A stretch of 64,000 nt of DNA from Veillonellaceae bacterium (GCA_900766245.1 CAAFUR010000035.1:46106-110105), one strand, 5' to 3'. Shown: positions 9,325-19,010, counted from the stretch's first letter. Made by a program: numbers and translations. Notes: generated from the letters alone by a model not told the origin.

Positions 9325-10290
9325 CTACTGTTGTCGCAATGACTCTGGAATCTGGATGTGCAAGCGAGCTGCTTCATCTTGATTGAATACAAATTTAATA
9401 GGCTCTTGCATCTCGATTGGCATGCTATCTGGTGTACTTTCACCACGAAGCACACGGGCCGCCATATGTCCAGTTTGAACTCCCAATCTATAAAAGTCTA
9501 CAGAATAGGCTGCTAGTCCACCTGTTTTTAACCATGTCTCATCAGAGGGAAACACTGGTAAGTTAGCACTACTAAATATGGTGACGATGTTCGCATAGGA
9601 TGAAGCGATGATATTATCTGTTGGAAAGTACACTGCATCGATACCCATAATAGCTAATTGATTCGCCGCCTGCGGCACATCATTCACGTTGGATACGGTA
9701 ATTTCCACTAATTCCATACCGTATTTCTGTGCTTCTTTTCGAAAACTCTCTGCTTGTAATTGTGAATTCACTTCACTAGATGAATAAATAGTGCCAATTT
9801 TTTTCGCATTCGGTAATAATTGATGCACTAATTCCACTCGTTTTTCCATAGGCACCATATCTGTGGTACCCGATACATTACCACCTGGATGTTCATCACT
9901 ATCCACTAATCGTGCTGTGGTAAAACTCGTAACCGCCGTTCCTAACACCGGAATATCCTTCGTAGCATTTGCCATAGCCTGTACCGCTGGGGTCGCAATG
10001 GCCACCACTAAATCGGAATTACGTGCCACAAATCGTTGGGCAATGGTATTTAGATTAGATTGATCTCCCTGCGCATTTTGGTGATCAAGAATCACATTGT
10101 CTACAAATCCCTCTTCACGTAATCCATCTACGAAGCCTTTGTTTGCTGCATCTAATGCGGGATGCTCCGCTAATTGCAAGATACCTACTCGGTACATCTT
10201 GCCTCCTCCTGGTGCTTCTAGTGACGATTCATGCCAGAGCAAGAACCCCACCAGACAGACCACCAACAGGGCCAGTCCTTTTTTCCACAT
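9325..10290 (-). CDS. ABC transporter substrate-binding protein (TrpX-like)
   Basis: 321 residues. The N-terminus has a membrane-spanning signal or anchor (MWKKGLALLVVCLVGFLLW); the cysteine there is not in a good lipobox. The remainder shows two alpha/beta lobes: VGILQLAEHPALDAANKGFVDGL, LVVAIATPAVQAMA, DIPVLGTAVT, and VYFPTDNIIASS. This matches the family of periplasmic binding proteins that pair with the two genes downstream, for which tryptophan or tyrosine is known as ligand in some streptococci. The ligand here is not shown by the sequence. AAAGGAG precedes the ATG. Confidence 0.85.
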   Translation of the reverse strand: MWKKGLALLVVCLVGFLLWHESSLEAPGGGKMYRVGILQLAEHPALDAANKGFVDGLREEGFVDNVILDHQNAQGDQSNLNTIAQRFVARNSDLVVAIATPAVQAMANATKDIPVLGTAVTSFTTARLVDSDEHPGGNVSGTTDMVPMEKRVELVHQLLPNAKKIGTIYSSSEVNSQLQAESFRKEAQKYGMELVEITVSNVNDVPQAANQLAIMGIDAVYFPTDNIIASSYANIVTIFSSANLPVFPSDETWLKTGGLAAYSVDFYRLGVQTGHMAARVLRGESTPDSMPIEMQEPIKFVFNQDEAARLHIQIPESLRQQ

Positions 10291-10318
10291 AAAAATCTCC
10301 TTTCTACTATACTACATT

Positions 10319-10373
10319 GGTAGCCGCACGCTACCTCCTACAGTCTTTCTATGGGAAAGATATAGAGATTATA
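10319..10373 (-). promoter_or_regulatory. Promoter and structured leader of the ABC importer operon
   Basis: Minus strand TGTGGTATAAT gives an extended -10 at 10368-10373. The short leader after it holds two hairpins, TCTTTC-ccat-GAAAGA-like (about 10344-10360) and GGTAGC-GTGCG-GCTACC (10319-10335). Neither is followed by a T run and neither contains the T-box core, so control by these hairpins is only a possibility. The rest of 10374-10513 shows nothing I recognise. Confidence 0.45.
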
Positions 10374-10517
10374 CCACATGTGAAAGTAATAGAAAATATA
10401 TAATTTGTAATTTCTATAGAATCCAATATTTTTATGTAAAATATATTTAAGGCCCGGAAAATTAATGCCCATGTTTATAATAATGAACATCGAAACATAC
10501 TTGTAAAGATAGACAAA

Positions 10518-10544
10518 ACGACTAGATCCTTACAACCTAGTCGT
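10518..10544 (-). terminator. Terminator downstream of brnQ
   Basis: Minus strand ACGACTAG...CTAGTCGT, 8 base pairs around an 11-base loop, followed by TTTTGTCT. About 90 bases lie between it and the brnQ stop; they hold no gene. Confidence 0.8.
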
Positions 10545-10633
10545 TTATCTATATTACACTATTAATTTGTCTTACAAGATACTTACACCGCGACACTAAA
10601 CATATCAACTAGTGTATGTACAAGCATATACTA

Positions 10634-11974
10634 TTATTTTCGCACAATACCGATATGCACCATACCCACAAAGAAACCGATAATGGATGGCACAATCCAG
10701 CCCATGCCGATAGAGGCAAATGGAAGCATTCCATAATATGGTAATGCCCATTGGACAAATCCAGATTGATTGATAAATGCTGGCGCCGTTGCCATAGCAT
10801 CGCCTAGTGCCGCCCATAAAGCAAAAGCTGTTGTCCAAGCATATACCGCTTGTCTTCCTTTGAAGATTGGTGCTGCAAAAGATAACAAAATGATCGTAAT
10901 GGACAATGGGTACAAGAACATCAATACAGGGATGGCGAGTTCGATAATTTTTGTTAATCCCACATTAGCAATTAAGAAACCCACTGCTGTTGTTAAGTAT
11001 GCATAGCCACGATAGCCCAATGTGTTCGGGAACATTTCATCAAATGTTTCACCACAAGCACCGATTAAGCCTACGCATGTTTTTAAGCAAGCTAAGGTAA
11101 CGATAATCGCCAATAACACAGCTCCCACATTACCAAAGTAGAACGCATTCATTTGCGCCATGGTGATACCACCATTTTTAGCAAGGCCTAATGTAGTTAC
11201 ACTAGTAGCGCCACTATAAGCTAAGAAACCGTAGATAACAGCCATAATGGAGCACGCAATGAGTCCAGCTTTCACAAGCCCCATAGCAATATCCTTAGGT
11301 TCTGTCACTCCTACTCCTTGTAGAGCACGGATAACGATAATACCAAATGCTAAGGATGCCAAGACATCTAGCGTGTTATATCCTTCCGTAAAACCTTTGA
11401 AGAACGGATGAGTCGCATATTCCCCTTGTGGTGCCACTGATGTATAATCCCCCATTGGCATAACCACTACAGTGATCAATAAAATACTTAGAAATACTAA
11501 GAATAATGGTGTTAATACTTTGCCGATGTAGGTCATCAATTTGCCTGGGTTCAAAGAGAACAAAATAGCAATGATAAAGAACACTGCAGAGAATACACCT
11601 AATGCAAGGTCTGGATTCACGCCGCCAAGGAATGGTTCAAATCCGATGGTATAGGATACTGTACTTGTTCTTGGGATGGCAAATGCAGGGCCAATAGTAA
11701 TGTATAACAACAAAGTAAAGATTTTACCATACATAGGGTGTACGCGGCTCACTAAATCTTGTAAGCCATTACTACGAGATACCCCCATAGCAACAATACC
11801 CAAGAATGGTAATCCGATAGCTGTTACTAAAAAACCTACAATAGCTGGCCATAAGGCTTGACCTGCTTCTTGTCCCAAGTGAACTGGGAAAATTAAGTTT
11901 CCTGCCCCAAAGAACATGCCGAATAGCATAGTTCCAATAAAGGCTACGGAACCCCAAGATAATGTTTGCTTCAT
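10634..11974 (-). CDS. brnQ: Branched-chain amino acid:cation symporter BrnQ
   Basis: 446 residues, about twelve hydrophobic helices, with the LIVCS family hallmarks at the N-terminus (FGMFFGAGNLIFPVHLGQEA) and TIGPAFAIPRTSTVSY around residue 100. The protein imports Leu, Ile and Val with Na+ or H+. It lies 11 bases after pckA on the same strand, so the two may be cotranscribed. No T-box was found upstream of the pair. Confidence 0.92.
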   Translation of the reverse strand: MKQTLSWGSVAFIGTMLFGMFFGAGNLIFPVHLGQEAGQALWPAIVGFLVTAIGLPFLGIVAMGVSRSNGLQDLVSRVHPMYGKIFTLLLYITIGPAFAIPRTSTVSYTIGFEPFLGGVNPDLALGVFSAVFFIIAILFSLNPGKLMTYIGKVLTPLFLVFLSILLITVVVMPMGDYTSVAPQGEYATHPFFKGFTEGYNTLDVLASLAFGIIVIRALQGVGVTEPKDIAMGLVKAGLIACSIMAVIYGFLAYSGATSVTTLGLAKNGGITMAQMNAFYFGNVGAVLLAIIVTLACLKTCVGLIGACGETFDEMFPNTLGYRGYAYLTTAVGFLIANVGLTKIIELAIPVLMFLYPLSITIILLSFAAPIFKGRQAVYAWTTAFALWAALGDAMATAPAFINQSGFVQWALPYYGMLPFASIGMGWIVPSIIGFFVGMVHIGIVRK

Positions 11975-11985
11975 GATTAGTCCCC

Positions 11986-13614
11986 CTACATAATGATTTT
12001 TAATACATCTAATACTTCGTCAGGCAACTCATCTTTTGTTCCTTTTAAGTTTTCAATGTAATCATAACGGAACTCAAATGCTTTATGAAGAATATGATGA
12101 TACTCACGAACTGTAAAATCTGGTTCAAAACCTTCTACTTTTACATATTCTAAGTTTTCATATTTATAGAATGGTTCAAAGTTAAGACTACCCTCAACCA
12201 AACCTTCTAACAAACCTAATGTTACCTCTTTTGGAATTTTCTTGTCCAAGAAGAATCCAGTGTTCATAATATAACAATCTACACCAGATTGAGTGAATAG
12301 TTTTTTGTAACTTTCATAATCGGTACGTAAGGAATAGGTACGGAATGGATTTGCATAAGGTTCAATGACCAATGCATTAGGATCTACATTATCATCTAAT
12401 TTTTCCGCTGTAGAGCGACGTGTTGCCAAAGTAGCACCCATAGTAGCTGCCAAAATTGGATTATCAATTTTTAAAATCGGTGGTAACGTTTTATCTTTCA
12501 TCAACCATACGATGGCATTTACTGGGTCTTTCACAAAATTCACACGATTGTCTGTCCAGAATTGCGATTTAATAGCACGACCATTGTTATTGCGTACATC
12601 TTCTGCTAAGACAACTTTATTACCATCTTCATCCAAGGTAACGCCCACATTTTGTAATGTCAATAAATATTTATTGGCAGGATGTTCCACCGGATAGTCT
12701 TGCATTTTATCAAAATATGTTGGTTCTAATGCAATAGAGGATAAATCTTCTGTATGAATAATATACGCATCATCATGTAACACAGAAATATCATAGCGTC
12801 CATCATGTTGTTCATGGGTTAATGTAGACTTACCCGACCCGGATAACCCGAATACGCCAATCGTATACGAGGAACCATCTTTCAAATTATATCGTTTCAT
12901 ACCACCATGGCATGCCACATAACCATAACGATTTGCCAAAGACCATCCTAATGTAAGAGTGCCTTTTTTATGCTCCCCAAAATAGCGCATCCCTAAAATC
13001 ATAGCGCAGTTATGAGCAGGATCAAAAATAGCAAGTCCTCCAGGATATCCTTCTACCACATAGTCTGGATCAGAATAGATAAAAATATCCCCTTCAGGAA
13101 TTTCCTTACTCTCTCTGTAAAAGGCTTTTACTTCCTCATTAAAAAATTGGAAATTGATAGCCCAAGAATACAGGATAGATGCATGTTCTTTCGGAATCAT
13201 CAAATGCGCACGAGCTGTGAAAGCTTCATCCAAACCTACGATGGCTTGCGCAGAAATCCATTCTTTATGACGGCTATCATATACAGCTTCACGAGCAATA
13301 TCACATAACTCTACTTCGTTAATCCCTTCATCACCGATGATGCGCCGCGCTTTTGCATAGCGACCTGTAGTTTTACCATTATTGGTAACTAATACTTTTG
13401 CATCTTGTGGTAATCCTTGCTCTTCCGCACGGTAAATTGGCATATCTAATACAATGACACCAGGTTCCTTAGTTGCTAACTCATAAGCCTGTGCAATGGA
13501 TTTAACAGGTGTTACATTATTTCCATAAAACGCTGTTTCTATCGTACTTCTTAATTTAGAAAAAAGCGGGTTTTCTTTAATTTCGGACTGTTTCCATTTT
13601 AATCTTGTTGCCAT
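11986..13614 (-). CDS. pckA: Phosphoenolpyruvate carboxykinase (ATP type)
   Basis: 542 residues, the normal length for ATP-type PEPCK, which interconverts oxaloacetate plus ATP with PEP, CO2 and ADP. The nucleotide loop is GVFGLSGSGKSTL (residues 253-265; the family usually reads GLSGTGKTTL), preceded by EHKKGTLTLGWSLANRYG (kinase-1a region) and followed by VLHDDAYII (Mg site; usually GDDEHGW). These substitutions make it a divergent member. In a lactate-fermenting methylmalonyl-CoA organism it could work at the C4/C3 branch point. Cotranscription with brnQ is likely. Confidence 0.78.
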   Translation of the reverse strand: MATRLKWKQSEIKENPLFSKLRSTIETAFYGNNVTPVKSIAQAYELATKEPGVIVLDMPIYRAEEQGLPQDAKVLVTNNGKTTGRYAKARRIIGDEGINEVELCDIAREAVYDSRHKEWISAQAIVGLDEAFTARAHLMIPKEHASILYSWAINFQFFNEEVKAFYRESKEIPEGDIFIYSDPDYVVEGYPGGLAIFDPAHNCAMILGMRYFGEHKKGTLTLGWSLANRYGYVACHGGMKRYNLKDGSSYTIGVFGLSGSGKSTLTHEQHDGRYDISVLHDDAYIIHTEDLSSIALEPTYFDKMQDYPVEHPANKYLLTLQNVGVTLDEDGNKVVLAEDVRNNNGRAIKSQFWTDNRVNFVKDPVNAIVWLMKDKTLPPILKIDNPILAATMGATLATRRSTAEKLDDNVDPNALVIEPYANPFRTYSLRTDYESYKKLFTQSGVDCYIMNTGFFLDKKIPKEVTLGLLEGLVEGSLNFEPFYKYENLEYVKVEGFEPDFTVREYHHILHKAFEFRYDYIENLKGTKDELPDEVLDVLKIIM

Positions 13615-13788
13615 AGTTTCCTCATTCGTTGTAACTTATTATACTTATGTATATTCCATTATATTCTAACATTTAATTAAGTATTTCACAATATGAGACC
13701 ACCATATACAAAGTATTAGCCTTAATAAACACAAGCTTCTGTGATATGAATCACAATATATTCTTACTATGCAGTAGGTAGATATACA

Positions 13789-13829
13789 AAAACGGATGTC
13801 ACGAGGTATGCACCTCATAACATCCGTTA
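13789..13829 (-). terminator. Terminator of the galU-envelope operon
   Basis: Minus strand AACGGATGTTATGAGGTG, loop CATA, then the complementary arm CACCTCGTGACATCCGTT and TTTTG. Stem of about 18 pairs with one mismatch, 16 bases after the galU stop. The 13615-13788 stretch between it and pckA holds the pckA promoter region and no gene. Confidence 0.85.
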
Positions 13830-13844
13830 CTTACATTTATACAA

Positions 13845-14732
13845 CTACGCTTTAAGATTCATAACAGAATCGATGTCTAGTTCTTGTAAATAGGTTTTGA
13901 AAGCCTCTGCCAACTGTGGGTTTCGCAAGCCGTATTCTACGGTGGCTTTTAAATAGCCTAAGCGATCACCTATATCATAGCGTACCCCTTCATAGGAATA
14001 GGCTAAAATTTTTGATGAAAGTCTCGCAATGGCATCGGTCAACTGAATTTCATTACCCGCTCCTTGAGGAGTTTTTTCTAACTCGTCAAATATGTCTGGT
14101 GTCAAAATATAACGACCTAATACGGCCAAGTTCGATGGAGCATATTCAAGTGGTGGTTTCTCCACTAGCCCAGCTACTTCGTACACATTCGGTTCAATTT
14201 CATGTCCTGACACAATACCATAGGAGCTAACTTTTTCTGGAGCTACAAATTGAGTTCCTAAAATCGTCACCCCATCATGGGCGTAATGACAATCAATGAG
14301 CTGTTTCAAACATGGCCTTTGTGGGTTATACACCACATCATCTCCCAAGAGAACAGCAAATGGCTCATCCCCTATGAAAGACTTTGCACAGTAAATCGCA
14401 TCACCTAAGCCACGGGCCGTTTTCTGACGAATGTAATGAACTTTAATATTCGCCAAGTTTCTCACCATCTCTAGATGCTGTTGCTTACCTTGTTGTTGCA
14501 ATAATTGCTCCAACTCCACGCTAGTATCAAAATGATCTTCAATAGCACGCTTATTGCGCCCCGTAATAATTAGAATATCCTCAATACCGGAATCAATGGC
14601 TTCTTGCACAATGTATTGTATAGTTGGTGTATCCACGATAGGCAACATCTCTTTCGGTTGTGCCTTAGTGGCTGGTAAAAAGCGTGTTCCAAAACCTGCG
14701 GCTGGAATGACTGCTTTTCTAACTTTTTTCAT
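13845..14732 (-). CDS. galU: UTP--glucose-1-phosphate uridylyltransferase
   Basis: 295 residues, typical GalU length. Signature AVIPAAGFGTRFLPATKAQPKEMLPIVD at the N-terminus (uridylyltransferase G-rich loop and catalytic Lys), LLGDDVVY (metal-binding Asp) and GLVEKP. It makes UDP-glucose for LOS, glycolipid and capsule synthesis in the cytoplasm. It follows the LptD-like gene by 14 bases, so it is the last gene of an envelope operon. Confidence 0.95.
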   Translation of the reverse strand: MKKVRKAVIPAAGFGTRFLPATKAQPKEMLPIVDTPTIQYIVQEAIDSGIEDILIITGRNKRAIEDHFDTSVELEQLLQQQGKQQHLEMVRNLANIKVHYIRQKTARGLGDAIYCAKSFIGDEPFAVLLGDDVVYNPQRPCLKQLIDCHYAHDGVTILGTQFVAPEKVSSYGIVSGHEIEPNVYEVAGLVEKPPLEYAPSNLAVLGRYILTPDIFDELEKTPQGAGNEIQLTDAIARLSSKILAYSYEGVRYDIGDRLGYLKATVEYGLRNPQLAEAFKTYLQELDIDSVMNLKA

Positions 14733-14746
14733 GGCGTCCCCTTAGA

Positions 14747-16312
14747 TTAAAAATCTTTCGCTACCAATGTATATTCCCATTTCTTTTGTTTTGTACGATA
14801 TGTTAAGGATCCTTCAAAGGAATGCAAATCTCTATGCCATGTCAAATCTACATAGCGTAATTCATGAGTTTGCAAGTCTCGTTGCATTTGTACACTAAAA
14901 CGATCTAATCGTGTAGCTTGGACACTTAGGCCATAGTACAAATTATACTTCACATCGATTTGGTCAAATGGATATGGAGAATCTGCTGAAACCGATACAT
15001 TACTTTGACGATATCCAGCCCATGCATCCACTCTTGGCCCTAATTTTGTAGTCGCTCCTACGCCCCAATATGGCATAGATCGTACGGATGAATCATATCC
15101 ATAATAGTCCCGTTGGTAACCACCATAGAATTTTACCTCTGTGTTTGGTCCAATATGAACAGGATCATGAGAGAGTTCTCCAAAATACTTAGCATGAGAG
15201 CCTTTGATATGACCTTCCACCCATCTACCATAGCTAGCACCGCCACGAATTGTAAATGGCGTAGTACCTATATGATAGGCATGTGTATCTATGGACAGTT
15301 CAGGTTTCTTTTCTACCCATACCTTTTTAGCATTTAGTGTAGCTGATTCACGACTGTATGCAATCTTTGCTTCACCCCATGGCAAGAACTGTACATACCC
15401 AAAAGACGGTTTAAATCCAATATTGGTGCCCCATGTATAATGCAAGAACAGCTCTCCATGCTTAGATACAGGATAGTCAATCTTACCATTTAAGCTCAAT
15501 CCGTCAGAAGAATTGTATTTCGGTCTTGGCACAAAGGAAAATACACTGACTTGTCCTTGTTTATCTTGGCGCAAAGACACGGTATATTTTTTTACAGAAA
15601 TAATTCGTTTATTTTTAATATAAAAGCTTGCATTATGAATGACTGCTTTATCGCCAGGGAATACTTCAATATAATCCCCTTCCACACGATAATCAGGTGC
15701 CCCTTTGAAAGCGATGGCATGTTTTGTCGTTAACCAACCTTTTTCAATGCGCCCTGTTTTACCATCAAAGTCGCCTACTTCAGCTTTCACCCAATAGGGG
15801 TCTGCATAGCCAAATACGTCCTTTGTATGCGCTTCACCAGTAGTCGCATTGTAAGTAATATGAGAACCTGTTAAGTCTTTTGTGTCCCCTTTATCTTCTA
15901 AAAAGCGATAGTCCGATGCACTTTCATATTGTTGGGTTTTCGTATTGCCTTCTATTTTTTGCGATAATAGTTGCTGATTTCCTCGTTCTACTTCTACAGA
16001 ACCATTGGCCCATACACGACCAGTTGTATCATTATAATACATTTTATCTGCATCAATACGAACAGGTACAGCTGGCTTCTGTACCTCTTGTTTTCCTTTA
16101 AGAACTACCGGCTTCACCTGCAAATTCGGTGCGTACTTTGTATCCGTAGATACAGTGGAACCCATAGGAGTTTGCACATACTGAACCGCAACTACTTGAG
16201 GCTCCGGTTCAAATACTGGAGCTGTAGTATCTACTGTTTGTGCATGGCTTTGTGTACACGCCAATGCCGTCAAAATAGCAGCGGCTGTTACAGAATATCG
16301 TTTCATGCCCAT
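14747..16312 (-). CDS. LptD/OstA-like outer-membrane protein
   Basis: 521 residues with a signal peptide (ends near CTQSHAQ). Residues about 83-230 form a beta-jellyroll of OstA type (VRIDADKMYYNDTTGRVWANG, SQKIEGNTKTQQY, GSHITYNATTGEAHTKDVFG). The rest is made of alternating beta strands ending in the aromatic terminus VAKDF, as in LptD barrels. LptD inserts LPS into the outer leaflet. At 521 residues it is much shorter than proteobacterial LptD (about 780), so it may be a compact Negativicutes LptD or a barrel paralogue. Three bases separate it from the upstream gene. Confidence 0.75.
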   Translation of the reverse strand: MGMKRYSVTAAAILTALACTQSHAQTVDTTAPVFEPEPQVVAVQYVQTPMGSTVSTDTKYAPNLQVKPVVLKGKQEVQKPAVPVRIDADKMYYNDTTGRVWANGSVEVERGNQQLLSQKIEGNTKTQQYESASDYRFLEDKGDTKDLTGSHITYNATTGEAHTKDVFGYADPYWVKAEVGDFDGKTGRIEKGWLTTKHAIAFKGAPDYRVEGDYIEVFPGDKAVIHNASFYIKNKRIISVKKYTVSLRQDKQGQVSVFSFVPRPKYNSSDGLSLNGKIDYPVSKHGELFLHYTWGTNIGFKPSFGYVQFLPWGEAKIAYSRESATLNAKKVWVEKKPELSIDTHAYHIGTTPFTIRGGASYGRWVEGHIKGSHAKYFGELSHDPVHIGPNTEVKFYGGYQRDYYGYDSSVRSMPYWGVGATTKLGPRVDAWAGYRQSNVSVSADSPYPFDQIDVKYNLYYGLSVQATRLDRFSVQMQRDLQTHELRYVDLTWHRDLHSFEGSLTYRTKQKKWEYTLVAKDF

Positions 16313-16315
16313 CTC

Positions 16316-17395
16316 CTAGTCTTTCTCACGTTTTACAATGATGACAGGTTTTTCTGTTAAAGAATCATCTGGCACTACTTGTACTGGTTCTGCTTTTGCT
16401 TTTACAGCTGGCGCTTGTGTAGCAACTGGCTCTGCTGCTTTCGGTGCTACCACAGGTTCTACAGGAGCTTTAGGAGCTATACCAGTATCCACACCATGTA
16501 TTTCTATACCAGAAATTGTAACAGAAGATTCCGGTTGCACGTATACAAGCGTTCCTACTGGCAAATCAATGGATTTTCCTTTGACAAAGAAGCCACCTAC
16601 AAGTCCTACTGGTCCCAACAATACAGCTCCTGCTACAGAGGCGCCAGCAGCTTTTAATTCGCCTTTTGTTTTCGCTTTTGCTTCTTCCCCTTGGATAGCT
16701 GTAAAGATGGTTCCGTCGATACCTTGTAATTGATCAAAGACAATGTTCAATTTAGCATTACGACCAAAGGAGCGAGCTTTTGTAATTTCTGTAATATGAC
16801 CAGTTCCTACTGTTCCTTTAGGAATCAACAAAGTTTCTCCATCCATTACATCTTCAGCTACTTTGACATGTACCACATCATCTTTTACATTTTTTTGAGA
16901 TGTCACAGGTTCTGTCAATTCTAGAGTAAATACTTGATCTGCTCCAATTGTACCCGTCTTAGTTTTCAAGGCCACTTGTGTACCAAAGATAGATTGTTTT
17001 AGTTTTTGTACACGACTTTGTAAGGAGCCTTTTGTTTCTAGTCCGTTCACACTGCGTTCCATTTCCCCAATGCGTTCTACAAGAGATCCACTATGAACTT
17101 CATCAAAATACATCCATTCCAAAGCATTCACTTCTTGATGCAATGTTACCTTTGTACCTTGCCCTTCTACAGACTTGTATAAAGATTCCACTTGACCAGT
17201 AATACTGCCTTGTTGTTTAGCTCCCAAAATAGTATCTTGCAATTGATGCACTCGATCTGTTAAGGCCCCTACTTGCACTTTACCATATACAGTACTTTCT
17301 AAGGCTTCTGTTTTTTCTAAAACAGTGTCTGGTGCAGCCCATACACTTGTTGTTAAAAGAGCGAATGCGGCTCCCAATACAGCAGAACGTTTCAT
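16316..17395 (-). CDS. Periplasmic protein with exact 20-residue repeats
   Basis: 359 residues. Signal peptide MKRSAVLGAAFALLTTSVWA. Residues 38-138 consist of five repeats with an exact period of 20: the closing (V/I)xG triplets fall at residues 36-38, 56-58, 76-78, 96-98 (YFD, degenerate), 116-118 and 136-138, and GSLxxRV-type segments at 43-49, 63-69, 83-89, 103-109 and 123-129. A beta-rich domain follows (about 150-275, ETLLIPKGTVGTGHITEI) with a Gly/Ala hydrophobic stretch (GASVAGAVLLGPVGLVGGFF), then a Pro/Ala/Val-rich tail. The family is unknown to me. Its place in the lptD-like-galU operon suggests an envelope role. Confidence 0.7.
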   Translation of the reverse strand: MKRSAVLGAAFALLTTSVWAAPDTVLEKTEALESTVYGKVQVGALTDRVHQLQDTILGAKQQGSITGQVESLYKSVEGQGTKVTLHQEVNALEWMYFDEVHSGSLVERIGEMERSVNGLETKGSLQSRVQKLKQSIFGTQVALKTKTGTIGADQVFTLELTEPVTSQKNVKDDVVHVKVAEDVMDGETLLIPKGTVGTGHITEITKARSFGRNAKLNIVFDQLQGIDGTIFTAIQGEEAKAKTKGELKAAGASVAGAVLLGPVGLVGGFFVKGKSIDLPVGTLVYVQPESSVTISGIEIHGVDTGIAPKAPVEPVVAPKAAEPVATQAPAVKAKAEPVQVVPDDSLTEKPVIIVKREKD

Positions 17396-17425
17396 AGTAT
17401 CTCCTCATCTCTACTAACACATAGA

Positions 17426-17447
17426 TAGCACGGGCAAGCCCGTGCTA
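17426..17447. other. GC-rich perfect inverted repeat between two envelope genes
   Basis: TAGCACGGGC-AA-GCCCGTGCTA, a 10-base-pair perfect stem with a 2-base gap just after the stop at 17453. It has no T run on either side, so it may be a processing or stability hairpin, or a terminator that works without a U tract. Confidence 0.5.
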
Positions 17448-17452
17448 ATCCA

Positions 17453-17899
17453 TTAAATCTTCAAATCTATAATTGCCGATACACCGACCCCTTGAATGCG
17501 ATTGGCACTCGTTGGATTTGTGCTATCAATCGGTACTAGTCCTTTTACGCGAGCTACGGAATTAAAACTAGCCTCTATTTGCGCTACTGCCTCAACACGT
17601 TCCACTTCACTGCTAGGTCCTGTTACCTGTGCCGCACCAATGTGTCCACCTTTCCCAAGACTCACAATAGGAACTACTTTTGTTGAATAGGTAGTACTCA
17701 AATTATTTTGCTTTAATAAACTGTTCAAGAAGTTATTGATGGAGTCACCGTATTTATCTACTAGAAAGCCCACGCCTCCTACTTTCAATACGCCTCCTAC
17801 TAGACTCCCTAAATTAAATGCCTGTGCTTGTTGAACTCCAACAACACCTACAGTGGCTACCGAGAATGCTACCATAGCAGCTACGATTTGTTTTTTCAT
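17453..17899 (-). CDS. Small secreted protein of unknown function
   Basis: 148 residues. Signal peptide MKKQIVAAMVAFSVATVGVV ending near AQAF. Gly-rich segment NLGSLVGGVLKVGGVGFLVD follows, then a polar domain ending in beta-like VSAIIDLKI. It has AAGGAGG upstream of the ATG. I recognise no family. It sits at the head of the envelope gene run, separated from the repeat protein by a GC hairpin, and may share its promoter. Confidence 0.65.
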   Translation of the reverse strand: MKKQIVAAMVAFSVATVGVVGVQQAQAFNLGSLVGGVLKVGGVGFLVDKYGDSINNFLNSLLKQNNLSTTYSTKVVPIVSLGKGGHIGAAQVTGPSSEVERVEAVAQIEASFNSVARVKGLVPIDSTNPTSANRIQGVGVSAIIDLKI

Positions 17900-18002
17900 C
17901 GTAATATCCTCCTTTTCCTTTCCATTGTATCAAAAAATACATTTTTATTCTATACAAAGTATACGGGATATGTATGATTTTTTCATGAAGTATTACAATT
18001 TT

Positions 18003-19010
18003 CTAACAAATTCGTGGTACTTGGTCTTCTCCCAGCATATCAAGGAGACGTATCCCCCCCACTGCCGTTTGTAATCCTACTTTGCCAGCATTACCATTCA
18101 CCACATCACCGATGATCACCGCATCACGACCTTCTGTGAAAGTTCGCATCATCTGTACTACCTCATCTGCCACATCAGCGCGTACAATGGCAATCATCTT
18201 ACCTTCATTGGCTAAATACAATGGGTCATATCCTAAGACTTGGCATACAGCTTGTACTTCCTCACGAACAGGGATGGCAGACTCTTGCAATCGAATCCCT
18301 TTTTGTGCAGAGTTAGCAATCTCTTGGAGCGTCGTCGCTAATCCACCACGGGTAGGATCTCTAAAGAAAGCAATATCTTTACCAAATGTTTCTAACAATT
18401 TATGAGCCATTTTATGTAAAGGCGCACAATCTGTTTGTAGGGTATCAGGTAGATCCAATCCATACCGAGTTCCCATGACAGCAATCGCATGGTCCCCTAA
18501 GGTACCGGAAATGATGACTTTCATACCACTTTCAATATAAGACGTACCTAACTGTACATAGTCCGGTACGATACCTACGCCAGCAGTATTGATGTAGATG
18601 CCGTCAACGGAACCTTTTTCTACCACTTTTGTATCACCTGTGACAATGGACACCCCTGAAAGTTGTGCCATATCTGACATGGTTTGTAGCACAGTTTCTA
18701 ATGTAGAAATAGGTAATCCTTCTTCTAAGATGAGCCCACAAGACAAATACTGAGGCACTGCGCCCATCATAGCCAAATCATTTACCGTACCGCACACAGC
18801 CAATTTCCCAATGTTGCCACCTGGAAACATATGCGGTGTCACAACATAGGAATCTGTACTCATAGCCATACGTCCCGTTGTAACTGGAAATACAGCACCA
18901 TCATGTAATTCATTTAATATTGGATTCGAAAAATATTTCACAATATATTGGTCCACCAATTCATGGCTAAATTTACCGCCATTACCGTGGACTAAGCGAA
19001 TACGTTCCAT
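18003..19010 (-). CDS. hypE: Hydrogenase maturation protein HypE (carbamoyl dehydratase)
   Basis: 335 residues. HypE takes the carbamoyl group from HypF on its C-terminal Cys and dehydrates it to a thiocyanate, the cyanide source for the [NiFe] site. The protein ends in VPRIC, the conserved C-terminal PRxC with the acceptor cysteine. AIRS-like features include DPTRGGLATTLQEIA and LVHGNGGKFSHELV. Its ATG follows the hypD TAA without a gap, with GGAGG inside the hypD end, showing tight translational coupling. Confidence 0.96.
   Translation of the reverse strand: MERIRLVHGNGGKFSHELVDQYIVKYFSNPILNELHDGAVFPVTTGRMAMSTDSYVVTPHMFPGGNIGKLAVCGTVNDLAMMGAVPQYLSCGLILEEGLPISTLETVLQTMSDMAQLSGVSIVTGDTKVVEKGSVDGIYINTAGVGIVPDYVQLGTSYIESGMKVIISGTLGDHAIAVMGTRYGLDLPDTLQTDCAPLHKMAHKLLETFGKDIAFFRDPTRGGLATTLQEIANSAQKGIRLQESAIPVREEVQAVCQVLGYDPLYLANEGKMIAIVRADVADEVVQMMRTFTEGRDAVIIGDVVNGNAGKVGLQTAVGGIRLLDMLGEDQVPRIC

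Noticed and set aside
10291..10373. T-box upstream of the TrpX-like importer operon
   Set aside because: The leader has hairpins but lacks the AGGGTGGnACCGCG core and a specifier stem, and is too short.
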